From Cytophagaceae bacterium (GTDB lineage: Bacteria; Bacteroidota; Bacteroidia; Cytophagales; Flexibacteraceae), in NCBI GenBank assembly GCA_027490155.1, contig JAIXYP010000017.1:1-64000 (forward strand): 64,000 bases of DNA, read 5' to 3'. Made by a program: the position numbers and the translations under genes. The notes beneath the pieces were generated by a model, which saw nothing but the letters and a program-made list of their open reading frames with translations, searched no databases and was not told where the DNA came from. Below are positions 27,118-36,361 of the stretch, in pieces. Numbering within the stretch: position 1 is the stretch's first letter; the number at the start of each line of letters is the position of its first letter.

Positions 27118-27330
27118 GGGCGCTGCTGAAAATGGAGTAATGATGAGGGTGGACTGATCGAGCCAGAGTGCGGCAGGAATCTCGTGCCAAATACAAATCC
27201 AAGCTTAACCGCTTTCGGTTCTGCATGAAGTTTAAGTAAGCGGAAGTCCGTAGGCAATACTAAGCTATGCTTTGCAGATTTGGTACCACCATAGCAGATC
27301 AGAACCCAAAAAAACTTGGTAAGGATCCAC

Positions 27331-27681
27331 TTAGGCCATCAACTTGTTGTTGTCATCAGGGAAAATGATGGTAGGCTCGTGTTTTTTGGCCTCTTCAAAG
27401 TCCATTGTGGCATAACTCACGATAATGACAACATCACCGACTTGGCAGAGACGAGCAGCTGGTCCGTTGAGGCAAATTGTCCCTGTACCGCGCTCCCCAC
27501 GGATAATATAGGTTTCGAGGCGTTCGCCGTTGTTTACATTGACGACCTGGACCTTCTCGTGTGGGATCATATTAGCTGCATCCAACAGATCTTGGTCAAT
27601 CGTGATGCTGCCGACATAATGTAGCTCGGCTTGGGTGATGGTAGCGCGGTGGATTTTGGACTTGAGAACCTGGATTTGCAT
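27331..27681 (-). CDS. panD: Aspartate 1-decarboxylase
   Basis: 116 residues, the normal length. It makes beta-alanine for pantothenate and CoA. The self-processing site is YVGSIT with cleavage between Gly24 and Ser25, which yields the pyruvoyl cofactor. Further family motifs are Lys9 in [12 protein letters not shown] and [10 protein letters not shown]...CLNGPAARL. It lies about 195 bases downstream of panC on the same strand and supplies that enzyme's substrate. Confidence 0.97.
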   Translation of the reverse strand: MQIQVLKSKIHRATITQAELHYVGSITIDQDLLDAANMIPHEKVQVVNVNNGERLETYIIRGERGTGTICLNGPAARLCQVGDVVIIVSYATMDFEEAKKHEPTIIFPDDNNKLMA

Positions 27682-27875
27682 AAAATTGGCCCCGATTAGG
27701 GCCCAAGGTTAAGAGAGAAGGGGGGGGAAGGGCTATCTAAGCTCTGTGGCCTAATAATGATTGTAAGGGCAGGTGAGGCTAGTACCCCTTCCGATCTTGT
27801 TTCTGATACTGAACTATGGCCTGCAAAGTTTCGCCAAATATTGAGGACTGCCAAACTTGCGCCATAATATCTGAT

Positions 27876-28769
27876 CTATTTGGGCGCAATGATCAGGTTG
27901 TCGATAAGCCTCACACCATCCAGCCAGACAGCAATCAACACAACAGCACCAGCTGAAGGGTCTGGTAGCTGAATCGGAGCTAGATCTTTAGGGTGAACCA
28001 AGGCCAAATAATCAACCTGAAAATCAGCATCGGTTAAGTGTTTGGTGATAGCCTCTTGGCAAGCTTGATCTGCAAATACCCTAGTGGCAAGTTCTGCTAC
28101 TGTTTGTAGGGCCTGATACAGCGCTGGGGCCTTCGCACGAGCTTTGGCAGATAAACGGACATTTCGAGACGACATTGCTAGTCCATCAGGCTCACGCATC
28201 GTAGGTACCCCGACCACGGCAAGGTCAAAATCCAACAAGGACACCAATTGCCGCACAACAGCTAGCTGTTGGTAGTCCTTTTGGCCCATGTAAACATGCG
28301 TCGGGCGCAGGATATGAAACAGTTTGGACAGCACCAAGGCAACGCCGCTAAAGTGCCCAGGTCGACTGCTACCCTCCCAGCGATCATCAAGGCCAGCAAA
28401 GCGAAACTCAATCAGGGTACCTGGTTTCCCACTTCCTCCATGATGGCCATAGATTTCTTCGGCACTTGGCATAAAAGCAACATCACAGCCAGCACCAGCT
28501 AGTAGATTGATGTCTTGCTCAGGCGTCGATGGGTATTTATCAAAATCTGTAACGTCGTTAAACTGAGTCGGATTGACAAAAACACTAGCCACCACCAAGT
28601 CACAGGTTGCTTTGGCAGCAGATACCAAGCTGAGATGCCCGGCATGTAGGGCGCCCATGGTGGGCACGAACCCGATCTGGCTACTCAAATGGCCATGTTG
28701 GACAAAATAGGCCTTCCGGTGTGCATCAAGCAGGTGTTGGAGGTCGGCCTTGGTTCGGACTACTTGCAC
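27876..28769 (-). CDS. panC: Pantothenate synthetase
   Basis: 297 residues from a GTG at 28769. This start is preferred over the more distant one at 28832 because family members begin with a short strand like QVVRTKADLQ. The enzyme joins pantoate and beta-alanine with ATP. Visible motifs: PTMGALHAGHLSLV (HxGH nucleotide site), VFVNPTQFN, GQKDYQQLAVVRQ and MSSRNVRLS (KMSKS-like loop). The panC-panD order, divergent from a glycogen synthase-like gene, is a familiar Bacteroidota arrangement. The 600 bases upstream show no clear promoter for this strand. Confidence 0.96.
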   Translation of the reverse strand: MQVVRTKADLQHLLDAHRKAYFVQHGHLSSQIGFVPTMGALHAGHLSLVSAAKATCDLVVASVFVNPTQFNDVTDFDKYPSTPEQDINLLAGAGCDVAFMPSAEEIYGHHGGSGKPGTLIEFRFAGLDDRWEGSSRPGHFSGVALVLSKLFHILRPTHVYMGQKDYQQLAVVRQLVSLLDFDLAVVGVPTMREPDGLAMSSRNVRLSAKARAKAPALYQALQTVAELATRVFADQACQEAITKHLTDADFQVDYLALVHPKDLAPIQLPDPSAGAVVLIAVWLDGVRLIDNLIIAPK

Positions 28770-29369
28770 TGACAAAAGGATTAGGTCGAGACGTGGCTGG
28801 CAAGTAAGGCATCGTTTACCGATTGACCACAAAAAATCTAAAAATGGGCTTAGTCAATCAGCCAAAGAACTCATCAATTGGCAATGCCTAAAGCAGAGAC
28901 GGACATTTTGCGACTCTCACTGACTTACCCGTAGGACCATCATGCAGATTCGATGGCAACAACCAAGGCTTTAAACCTATCTACCCCATAAGTATCAATC
29001 AATTGGCTGACAGTAAATCAATTAGCAATGCTGTACCTGACAACATTGAGTCAATAGGATGTGAGTAAGGCAAACACAGAGCCTTCCTAGCAAATGTATC
29101 ATTAGGTCATCCGTCGACCTCCATAAACCCAATACGAGACAAGAACTTGGCCATGACAACCAAGGCGGCCTATTTAGGGCTGAAAATTGGATAGTCAACA
29201 TCTTTGCTTACAAAAATTTTATGACATATCAAATGGTTCTGACAAAATAATTTAGACCCCAAAACAAGTCTCGGCAAATAATCTTTGCCCACTTGTTGCC
29301 AGATTAGATAATATTTACTTAATTTTGTGTCGCAATTCCCGTGTGGGAATCTTAACAACCAATACGTCT
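28770..29369. other. Divergent intergenic region between panC and the glycogen synthase-like gene
   Basis: About 600 bases. The right end holds a full Bacteroidota promoter (29296-29327). I see no gene or RNA in the remainder. Confidence 0.5.
29296..29327 (+). promoter_or_regulatory. Promoter of the glycogen synthase-like gene
   Basis: TTG at 29296-29298, a 21-base spacer, then TAATTTTG (29320-29327), matching TTG/TAnnTTTG. The ATG lies 42 bases after the -7 box. Confidence 0.6.
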
Positions 29370-30197
29370 ATGTCTAAGTTACGCATCCTGTATGTTGCAA
29401 GTGAAATAGATCCCTTCCTTTGCACCACCCAAGCTGCAGAATTCTTACGAAAGTTACCCCAGGCCATGCAAGAGCGTGGTATGGAGATCCGGATTCTGGT
29501 CCCGAGGTTTGGTTTGATCAATGAGCGTAAAAACAGATTACACGAAGTCGTCCGCCTTTCGGGCATCAACATCACAGTTGGTGAGGAAGAAAAACCACTC
29601 GTGATCAAAGTTGCCAGTATTCCGAATGCCAAGCTCCAGGTTTACTTCATTGACAACGAAGACTATTTCCACCGGAAGAACGTGTTCCACGACAATGACA
29701 ACATCTTCTTCAGCGACAATGACGAGCGTGCCATCTTCTTTTGCAAAGGCGTACTCGAGACAGTCAAGAAGCTAGGTTGGAGCCCAGACATCGTCCATTG
29801 CAACGACTGGATGACGAGCCTTATCCCGCTCTACCTAAAAACAACCTACAAACTGGACCCTGTTTTTAAGGACACAAAGTCTATCTTTGGCGTTTACAAC
29901 AACAACTTCGACCACAAGTTTGAGGGCAATTTGCTCGAGAAAGTCCGGATGATGGACATCGATGACAGCATGTTGTCAAGCCTAGAGTCGGCTGATTTTG
30001 AAGGCTTTATGCGGATCGGGATGGACTTTGCGGATGTCGTTATCAGGGCCAACGAACAATATAGCGAAAAGCTAGAGCGTTTGTTTAGTGCTGTGGATGG
30101 TGGCAAGCAGGTCGAGAGCATCCTGACCGATAACCAGGGCGAAAACGACAACTATGCGGATACCTATTACAATCTTTACAACACTTTGGCCAACTAG
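29370..30197 (+). CDS. Glycogen/starch synthase N-terminal (GT5) domain protein, half length
   Basis: 275 residues from the ATG at 29370 (MSKLRILYVASEIDPF...), which places the first strand of the Rossmann fold at the start. It resembles the N-terminal domain of GlgA: VASEIDPF in place of the KxGGL-containing loop, IVHCNDWMTSLIPLYLK (the usual HxHDW region) and FSDNDERAIFFCKG. The C-terminal GT1-like domain that binds ADP-glucose is absent. The frame ends cleanly with its own terminator, so this is probably a true short form. Such short versions occur between panC and a DUF4270 lipoprotein in many Bacteroidota. Its enzymatic activity is doubtful, because the lysine of KxGGL is not visible. 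Confidence 0.85.
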   Translation: MSKLRILYVASEIDPFLCTTQAAEFLRKLPQAMQERGMEIRILVPRFGLINERKNRLHEVVRLSGINITVGEEEKPLVIKVASIPNAKLQVYFIDNEDYFHRKNVFHDNDNIFFSDNDERAIFFCKGVLETVKKLGWSPDIVHCNDWMTSLIPLYLKTTYKLDPVFKDTKSIFGVYNNNFDHKFEGNLLEKVRMMDIDDSMLSSLESADFEGFMRIGMDFADVVIRANEQYSEKLERLFSAVDGGKQVESILTDNQGENDNYADTYYNLYNTLAN

Positions 30198-30217
30198 GCT
30201 TACCAACATTTTGACTA

Positions 30218-30254
30218 GGTCAGTGCCCTTGCGGGCATTGGCCTTTTGTTTTTA
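30218..30254 (+). terminator. Hairpin with T-tract directly before the DUF4270 start codon
   Basis: Stem GGTCAGTGCCC (30218-30228) and GGGCATTGGCC (30233-30243), 11 pairs including two G-T wobbles, a TTGC loop, then TTTTGTTTTTA running to base 30254, one base before the ATG at 30256. It is shaped like a terminator for the upstream gene, but its position suggests attenuation or control of the next gene. Confidence 0.65.
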
Positions 30255-30255
30255 T

Positions 30256-31560
30256 ATGCCAGCTCCGAAATTAGTTGCCATTTTAATGGTGGTCGTCATG
30301 GGCCTCCAGGCCTGCCAACAACAACCACCCGAAACGTTCGGTGCCCTCACTGCCACCGAAGCTGACCTCACAAACGCCTCCCTCGACTCACTTGAGGTTC
30401 AGGGCTCAACCATCCAGATCGATAGTGTCACGACGGGTAACATTAGTTACATCCAGTTCGGAAAAGTGAATCACCCTTGGTTTGGTAACCTCGAGACGCG
30501 TAGTGTCGTCGAAATACGCCCCAATAGTGGCGCCAACCTAGAGCCGATCCAAACAGTGGACTCTGTAATGCTCAGCATGACACTCAATAGGCTAAGCGGA
30601 GACACCACCCAACCCCTTGTAATTGATATTTTTCAAGCGGACTCCGTCCCTCAATACACGACCTCTTATCGGTCATTACGCCCAATAAACTATTTGCGCA
30701 ACACCAACCCTATTGCTAGCTTCACTGTCCAAAACACTGGTTACAGGACAGAGGCAACTACCAAAATCAAAGTAAATGTGAGCTACCAGCTCGCTGGGCT
30801 GATCAAACTCAATAGCGACTCCTTAGACTACACCAACCCAGATAAATTCTCCAGACAGTTGCGTGGTTTGGTCTTTGTGCCCCGGACGGGCAATCAAATC
30901 GTCACAGTTGATATGTCAACCTACAGCTTGGTGCTGTACTACAAAAACACTGACGGCCTTTCCAAAGTCTATTTCTTCAATTATGGCCTTGCCTCGGGTC
31001 ATTTCACGCAGGTGATTAGCTCGCGAGCAGGTAGCCCCTTCGAGAGCCTCAACCGGACTGGAGCCATCATGCCAGCCAACAGTGCAAATGATAGCTCTGT
31101 CCTGATTCAAGGTGGGTCTGGCCTACGTGCCCTGCTAAAAATTCCTACGCTCACTAGCTATTACAACCAACTCACAAGTCGCCTTGGCAAGATCATCGTG
31201 TTAAAAGCTGAGTTAGTAATGCCTACACAAATCAGCACCATCGCCAACTTTAATAACAAACCTTACCTGTATTACTTGTTACAAGGAAGTGCCATCGATC
31301 GCCCGTCAGAGTTCATTTACAACGACAACAGACGCGGACTTGCCTCAGGATACTCCCAATTCAACTTTGCTAGCACGGACCAATTGCTGAAGGCAGACAT
31401 CACAACCTATATCCAAAAGGTTTTCAGAGGCAACTACCAGAACCAAGGCATTTTGTTCTACCTAGGCGAAAGTGACATCACGACCAGCTTTGTCAGGCTA
31501 AAGGCAAGCTCTGGAAACAATGGTATCCGGCTCAAGATCTATTATATCAAGCAGCCATAG
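30256..31560 (+). CDS. DUF4270 family outer-membrane lipoprotein
   Basis: 434 residues from the ATG at 30256. This start is chosen because it yields a lipoprotein signal (MPAPKLVAILMVVVMGLQAC, lipid-modified Cys20); the frame is open further upstream, but that would bury the signal. The mature protein is beta-rich with asparagine- and serine-rich loops (DSVMLSMTLNRLSGDTTQP, GNQIVTVDMSTYSLVLYYKN, SGNNGIRLKIYYIKQP). DUF4270 proteins are Bacteroidota lipoproteins of unknown function that regularly precede glmS, as here. It probably sits in the outer membrane. A terminator hairpin ends one base before its start codon. Confidence 0.85.
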   Translation: MPAPKLVAILMVVVMGLQACQQQPPETFGALTATEADLTNASLDSLEVQGSTIQIDSVTTGNISYIQFGKVNHPWFGNLETRSVVEIRPNSGANLEPIQTVDSVMLSMTLNRLSGDTTQPLVIDIFQADSVPQYTTSYRSLRPINYLRNTNPIASFTVQNTGYRTEATTKIKVNVSYQLAGLIKLNSDSLDYTNPDKFSRQLRGLVFVPRTGNQIVTVDMSTYSLVLYYKNTDGLSKVYFFNYGLASGHFTQVISSRAGSPFESLNRTGAIMPANSANDSSVLIQGGSGLRALLKIPTLTSYYNQLTSRLGKIIVLKAELVMPTQISTIANFNNKPYLYYLLQGSAIDRPSEFIYNDNRRGLASGYSQFNFASTDQLLKADITTYIQKVFRGNYQNQGILFYLGESDITTSFVRLKASSGNNGIRLKIYYIKQP

Positions 31561-31645
31561 CAGCCAATCCTTGGCAGTGTGCAAGGTAAGACAGCCAAAT
31601 CCGTAAGGAATATCTGCCCGAAAACTCCGTTATTGCAATCAGCTT

Positions 31646-31653
31646 TAAGTTTG
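31646..31653 (+). promoter_or_regulatory. -7 box upstream of glmS
   Basis: TAAGTTTG, a match to TAnnTTTG, 95 bases before the glmS ATG. No TTG lies at the ideal distance. Confidence 0.35.
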
Positions 31654-31748
31654 CGCCTACCCGAGGTTGGTCTTCTGGACCATTCTCTCAGTCTCGGTAG
31701 GTACATACTAATGGCAGACCCGTCTTTCAAAACTCACTAGCAAAGCCC

Positions 31749-33584
31749 ATGTGCGGAATTGTTGCTTATGTAGGCCATCGTCAGGCCTACCCTATTATTT
31801 TAAAAGGCCTCAAACGGTTAGAGTACCGTGGCTACGATAGTGCTGGCATTGCCCTCCTGAATGGCGGTCTCAATGTCTACAAAAAACGCGGCAAAGTCGC
31901 CGACCTCGAAAATCACTTAGCCGACGAGTCGCTTAACAGCACCATTGGCATAGGCCATACTCGTTGGGCCACCCATGGAGAGCCAAATGACATTAATGCC
32001 CACCCTCACTACAGCAGTGACGAAAAGCTAGCCATTATCCACAATGGTATTATAGAAAACTATGCCTCCCTCAAGAAGGAGCTAGAAGATCGTGGCCATG
32101 TATTCAGGAGCCAAACTGACTCAGAAGTGTTTATCCACTTCATCGAGGACATCTATAACAATAATGACATTGAGCTAGAAGAGGCAGTCCGCATTGCTCT
32201 TAGCAAGGTCATCGGAGCTTATGCCATCGTCATCATGGATAGCTCTGAGCCAGACAAACTCATTGCAGCCCGCAAAGGCAGCCCAATGGTATTTGGTATT
32301 GGCGAAAACGAGTTCTTTATCGCTAGCGACGCTACCCCAATCATCGAGTACACCAACAAGGTTGTTTACCTTAATGACTACGAAATCGTTGTCGTCAAGG
32401 GTGGTGAGTTTAGCATCAAGTCCATCGAGAACGAGGTCATGACCCCGTACATCCATGAGCTTGACCTGAAACTAGAAAGCATCGAGAAAGGTGGTTTTGA
32501 CCACTTTATGCTCAAAGAAATCTATGAGCAACCACGCAGCATCGCCGACTGTCTTCGTGGTCGGTTAGTCAGCAGCCAAGGCCATCTGGTCCTTGGTGGC
32601 CTGATCGAGCACATGAACAAGATCGTGAATGCAGACCGCATCATGATCGTTGCCTGCGGCACTAGCTGGCATGCAGGCCTTGTTGCTGAGTATGTGATCG
32701 AGGAACTGACCCGCATCCCGGTAGAAGTTGAGTATGCGTCTGAGTTCCGGTATCGCAACCCGATCATCCGAGAAAACGATGTGGTCATTGCGATTTCCCA
32801 AAGTGGCGAAACGGCTGATACCTTGGCCGCCATCGAGCTAGCCAAAAGCAAAGGTGCCTTCATCTTTGGTGTCTGCAACGTAGTTGGCAGCAGCATCGCG
32901 CGCGCCACCCACGCTGGTGCCTACACCCACGCTGGTCCTGAAATCGGGGTGGCGAGTACCAAAGCCTTCACCGCTCAGGTTACCGTCCTTACAATGATGG
33001 CCTTGATGATTGCCGAAAAACGTGGCACCATCTCAGCCTCAACATTCCATGCCATCTTGGCTGACCTCGAGTCTATCCCACAAAAAGTAGAGCGAGCCCT
33101 GAAGCTAGATGGTCAGATCAAAGCCATTGCCGAAATGGTCGCAAGCTCGAACAATGCCTTGTACTTAGGCCGTGGCTACAACTTCCCTGTTGCACTTGAG
33201 GGGGCCCTCAAACTCAAGGAAATCAGCTACATTCATGCCGAAGGCTACCCAGCTGCCGAAATGAAACATGGCCCAATCGCCTTGATCGACGAGGAGATGC
33301 CGGTCTTCGTGATCGCAACCCATGATAGTGGCTACGAAAAAATCGTTAGCAACATCCAGGAGGTGAAGGCCCGCAAAGGCAAGGTTATCGCTGTGGTGAC
33401 AGAAGGTGACACCCTTGTTCAATCCATGGCAGACTACACCATTCAGGTTCCTGACACAAACGAGATCCTGATGCCATTGGTGTCAGTGATCCCGCTTCAG
33501 CTCTTGAGCTACCACGTTGCCGTCATCCGTGGCTGCAACGTCGATCAACCTAGGAACTTGGCCAAAAGCGTCACAGTCGAGTAG
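31749..33584 (+). CDS. glmS: Glutamine-fructose-6-phosphate aminotransferase (isomerising)
   Basis: 611 residues, full length. It makes glucosamine-6-phosphate, the entry to peptidoglycan and lipopolysaccharide amino sugars. The N-terminal glutaminase begins MCGIVAYVGHRQAYP with catalytic Cys2 (exposed after Met removal), then LEYRGYDSAGI and GHTRWATHGEPN. Two SIS domains follow (ISQSGETADTLAAI; EGALKLKEISYIHAEGYPAAEMKHGPIALI region, about residues 480-510), and the C-terminus ends ...VDQPRNLAKSVTVE as expected. A bidirectional terminator follows. Confidence 0.98.
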   Translation: MCGIVAYVGHRQAYPIILKGLKRLEYRGYDSAGIALLNGGLNVYKKRGKVADLENHLADESLNSTIGIGHTRWATHGEPNDINAHPHYSSDEKLAIIHNGIIENYASLKKELEDRGHVFRSQTDSEVFIHFIEDIYNNNDIELEEAVRIALSKVIGAYAIVIMDSSEPDKLIAARKGSPMVFGIGENEFFIASDATPIIEYTNKVVYLNDYEIVVVKGGEFSIKSIENEVMTPYIHELDLKLESIEKGGFDHFMLKEIYEQPRSIADCLRGRLVSSQGHLVLGGLIEHMNKIVNADRIMIVACGTSWHAGLVAEYVIEELTRIPVEVEYASEFRYRNPIIRENDVVIAISQSGETADTLAAIELAKSKGAFIFGVCNVVGSSIARATHAGAYTHAGPEIGVASTKAFTAQVTVLTMMALMIAEKRGTISASTFHAILADLESIPQKVERALKLDGQIKAIAEMVASSNNALYLGRGYNFPVALEGALKLKEISYIHAEGYPAAEMKHGPIALIDEEMPVFVIATHDSGYEKIVSNIQEVKARKGKVIAVVTEGDTLVQSMADYTIQVPDTNEILMPLVSVIPLQLLSYHVAVIRGCNVDQPRNLAKSVTVE

Positions 33585-33616
33585 TCAAGGTATCAGCACT
33601 CTTTTTGCATCCAAAC

Positions 33617-33653
33617 ACAAGCCAAGGATAACCTCCTTGGCTTGTTTGTTTTT
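33617..33653. terminator. Terminator after glmS
   Basis: Perfect 12-base stem ACAAGCCAAGGA (33617-33628) and TCCTTGGCTTGT (33634-33645), 5-base loop, then TTGTTTTT. Confidence 0.85.
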
Positions 33654-33750
33654 GAGGGTAATCAAGGCTGTTGGGGAACTGATGTGGCAGGATCAGTCCT
33701 ACTCTTTACCTTATTGCCTTGCTATGGAATAGTTAGTTACAGCCGTTAAG

Positions 33751-34851
33751 CTAGTCCATATTATGGTCTAGGTCGTAGAGCTGATGATAAACCACACAAA
33801 CAGCGATAGACCAATACCATGGGTGGAGCCAAGCACCTGCACCAAGCAACAACCATGTACCGGCATGGAACAGTAGCACCCAAACGGCCCAAATTGGCCA
33901 CCTCCGCTTACTGAACATCAGCCAAGGACTTAGCAGCTGGCCTAGCAGTCCAATCATTGCTAGGACAGTAAACACAGCCGGGAATTGGCCCAATACCTGC
34001 CCAATGGCTGTCCCGTGGTTAACCAAGTAGGGATTGGCCTCAGCAGCCCAAGACAGGCCGGTAGTTAAGAGCTTTTCGACACCAGCTAGTCCATAAGTAG
34101 CTGCAATCAAGACCATTACTAATCTTAAGTATTGTACTGGGTCCTTGGTGCCCAACACGACCAACATCAGCCAGTTGAGGGTAGCGTAGGTGTGGTCAAT
34201 TTTGCCCCAGCTATACAGCCAGGCCTGCCCAATCATCCAAGTCACAAAGACCAGCCTTCCAAGCCAAACCCAGTCCCAAACCAACCAGAGGATGAGGCAA
34301 AGAATACCCAATGCGGCGATTATGATCATATTCGCCGCATTGGGTGCGGTGATTAAGCCCGGAATCCAGCCGACTAGGCGCAAAGGTTGGTGCCAATCAG
34401 CCATCGGTTGCCGCAACCAGAGGTCCGAAATAATGTCATAACCAAACCAGAGGTAGGCAAAGGAAGCCGCCCAACGCAAAAACAGCACATAAAAACTAGC
34501 TACATCCTGTGCAGCAAATAGCCAATCCATAACCAACCGTCTGTTGACAAAAAGCTGTTGTCCGACCAATGCCACTAGGCCTAATCTGATAATCACCTGA
34601 TCAGCCTTGGCAATAAAAAAGTCAGGCCCCAATCTTTGTAGCTCAACTGGGAGACGTGGGTAAAGCTCTAATACCAGGTGCTGCCACCAGCTCAACACTT
34701 GGTCTAATCCGCCAATAGGCCAAAGACCTGCAACAAGCCAGGCCAGCACCGCTGGCCTACCTAGGATAAGCCAAATAGACAATAACCCACCCCAGACTAG
34801 AGCACATACCAGCAAGGACGGCAAGCCTAACTTGTAGGTTGACTTAGTCAT
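33751..34851 (-). CDS. HTTM/VKGC-like multi-pass membrane protein
   Basis: 366 residues from the ATG at 34851, which overlaps the stop of the upstream gene by 8 bases. About nine membrane segments, rich in Trp and Leu. The segments WGKIDHTYATLNWLMLV and YGLAGVEKLLTTGLSW...NPYLVNHG resemble HTTM-type (vitamin K-dependent carboxylase-like) membrane proteins, although the similarity is partial. It pairs with a small membrane-anchored protein encoded just upstream, as HTTM-like genes often do in Bacteroidota. Function is unknown. The coding sequence contains a 40-base near-perfect palindrome (34306-34345) in the codons for the segment ITAPNAANMIIIAALGI. Confidence 0.75.
   Translation of the reverse strand: MTKSTYKLGLPSLLVCALVWGGLLSIWLILGRPAVLAWLVAGLWPIGGLDQVLSWWQHLVLELYPRLPVELQRLGPDFFIAKADQVIIRLGLVALVGQQLFVNRRLVMDWLFAAQDVASFYVLFLRWAASFAYLWFGYDIISDLWLRQPMADWHQPLRLVGWIPGLITAPNAANMIIIAALGILCLILWLVWDWVWLGRLVFVTWMIGQAWLYSWGKIDHTYATLNWLMLVVLGTKDPVQYLRLVMVLIAATYGLAGVEKLLTTGLSWAAEANPYLVNHGTAIGQVLGQFPAVFTVLAMIGLLGQLLSPWLMFSKRRWPIWAVWVLLFHAGTWLLLGAGAWLHPWYWSIAVCVVYHQLYDLDHNMD
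34306..34345. repeat. 40-base near-perfect palindrome inside a coding sequence
   Basis: ACCCAATGCGGCGA (34306-34319) is the exact reverse complement of TCGCCGCATTGGGT (34332-34345). The 12 bases between contain a perfect palindrome TATGATCATA (34321-34330). Only the pair 34320/34331 (T/T) breaks the symmetry over 40 bases. Confidence 0.9.
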
Positions 34852-35245
34852 GGGCAGCAGGGCTAGTGGTGGTTTGGAGCACTTTGTATTCAGCAACGAC
34901 ATGAGTGCTATCGCCTTGGATGCGGAGAAGCTGCCATTGTGCTGGGTTGGCTTGGCTGATATCTGTAGAAGCTAGGTCTTGTAACAATTGTTGAGCCTTG
35001 TGGGTATAATACGCCTTGCGGCATAATGCCTGCATCCCACCCCTACTAAAGCCGATAGTTGTGGGGTCAAGCTCCAGACTACCGTGCAGGATTACCCAAT
35101 TTTCGTCTGCCATCGGCCCCTTAGCTGACTGGGAAAACATACCCATACGGAACATTGGCCAAAGATCCTGTTGCAACACAAAAGGTAGCCCAAACCACAC
35201 CAAAAGCAGTACCACTACCCCTATTTTCGGCCAACCAGCATTCAT
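34844..35245 (-). CDS. Small membrane-anchored protein, partner of the HTTM-like protein
   Basis: 133 residues from the ATG at 35245. One N-terminal membrane segment (IGVVVLLLVWFGLPFVL) is followed by a soluble domain of about 105 residues (MFRMGMFSQSAKGPMADENW, ILHGSLELDPTTIGFSRGGM), probably on the outer face. WPMFRMGMFS resembles small proteins that accompany HTTM-like genes, where the phrase W.MF..... follows the anchor. The frame overlaps the next gene by 8 bases, so the two are coupled. Function is unknown. The paaA promoter lies immediately upstream and on the other strand. Confidence 0.7.
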   Translation of the reverse strand: MNAGWPKIGVVVLLLVWFGLPFVLQQDLWPMFRMGMFSQSAKGPMADENWVILHGSLELDPTTIGFSRGGMQALCRKAYYTHKAQQLLQDLASTDISQANPAQWQLLRIQGDSTHVVAEYKVLQTTTSPAAHD

Positions 35246-35256
35246 TTTTTGAGACC

Positions 35257-35287
35257 TTGAAAACAAAGGGATAAGACAGTATATTTG
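35257..35287 (+). promoter_or_regulatory. Promoter of paaA
   Basis: TTG (35257-35259), 20-base spacer, TATATTTG (35280-35287): a canonical Bacteroidota promoter, 50 bases before the ATG at 35338 and close to the start of the divergent gene. Confidence 0.65.
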
Positions 35288-35337
35288 TAAGGCAAGAAAG
35301 TACACCAACAGCCAATAACCAAAACTTGCCAGAGACT

Positions 35338-36333
35338 ATGTACGGAGGCGGAAATTCATTTGAAGGGCCAGCGAAAAATGAGCTATTGGAGCAGGAAAAC
35401 CCTGCCCTCTTGGCTGCATTTGAGGCCCGCATTGCGGCTAACGAAAAGATCGAACCAACAGACTGGATGCCGGCCTTGTACCGCAACCAGCTGATCCGGA
35501 TGATCGAGCAACATGCCCACTCCGAGATCATTGGGGCCCTACCCGAAGGTACCTGGATCACGCGTGCACCTGGCTTCAAACGCAAACTGGCCCTTATGGC
35601 CAAGGTGCAAGACGAAGTAGGTCATGCACAACTCTTGTACAGTGCCGCCGAAACCCTTGGCAAAAGCCGTGAGGACATGATTGCGGATCTGATCAATGGC
35701 AAAAGCAAGTACAGCAATATTTTCAACTATCCCGCCTTTACTTGGGCAGATAGCACTATCATCAGCTGGTTGGTTGATGCAGGCGCCATCGTTAACCAAC
35801 TAGCCAACTCGCGTGGCAGCTACGGCCCGTACGTCCGCGCGCTTGAGCGTATCTGTGTTGAAGAATCGTTCCACCTCAAGTACGGCCACGATGCTGTCGT
35901 GACCCTTGCAACTGGCTCCCCGATCCAACGTGCGATGGTGCAGGATGCCCTTAATCGTTGGTGGACACCGCTAATGCACTTCTTCGGTCCGCCAGATAAA
36001 ATGAGCGTACATACAGAAATCTTAGTTCGTTGGAAGGTCAAAATGTCCACCAATGACGAGTGCCGTCAGCAGTTCTTGGACATGTATGTGCCTAAGATCT
36101 GGGACCTAGGTCTCACAGTGCCAGATCCTAACCTCCGCAAAGACCCCGAAACAGGTCAGTGGCTTTATACCGAGCCTGATTGGGCCGAGTTCAAACGTGT
36201 CATCAATGGCGATGGCCCTTGCAACAAAGAGCGTTTAGCCGTCCGCCGCAAAGCCGAAACCCGTGGTGCTTGGGTTCGCGAGGCCCTCAAAGCAAGCGAA
36301 ACCGCCCATGTAAGGGTTAGGCCGTTTGCTTGA
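35338..36333 (+). CDS. paaA: Phenylacetyl-CoA epoxidase catalytic subunit A (no partner genes)
   Basis: 331 residues from the ATG at 35338 ([11 protein letters not shown]...). The di-iron ligands of the PaaA ferritin-like fold are visible: Glu in [10 protein letters not shown], ExxH in [10 protein letters not shown], and EESFH in [16 protein letters not shown], followed by [13 protein letters not shown] and the C-terminal [14 protein letters not shown] region. PaaA inserts oxygen into phenylacetyl-CoA, but only as a PaaABCE complex with PaaC as structural partner and PaaE as reductase. None of paaB, paaC, paaD or paaE follows; a terminator and a GH92 gene do. The partners are therefore elsewhere or missing. 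Confidence 0.92.
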   Translation: MYGGGNSFEGPAKNELLEQENPALLAAFEARIAANEKIEPTDWMPALYRNQLIRMIEQHAHSEIIGALPEGTWITRAPGFKRKLALMAKVQDEVGHAQLLYSAAETLGKSREDMIADLINGKSKYSNIFNYPAFTWADSTIISWLVDAGAIVNQLANSRGSYGPYVRALERICVEESFHLKYGHDAVVTLATGSPIQRAMVQDALNRWWTPLMHFFGPPDKMSVHTEILVRWKVKMSTNDECRQQFLDMYVPKIWDLGLTVPDPNLRKDPETGQWLYTEPDWAEFKRVINGDGPCNKERLAVRRKAETRGAWVREALKASETAHVRVRPFA

Positions 36334-36361
36334 TCCATCGTTAGATCATACATAACTAACA

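Noticed and set aside
30154-30255. Extended N-terminus of the DUF4270 lipoprotein
   Set aside because: It would overlap the previous gene, run through the terminator hairpin and bury the lipoprotein signal peptide.
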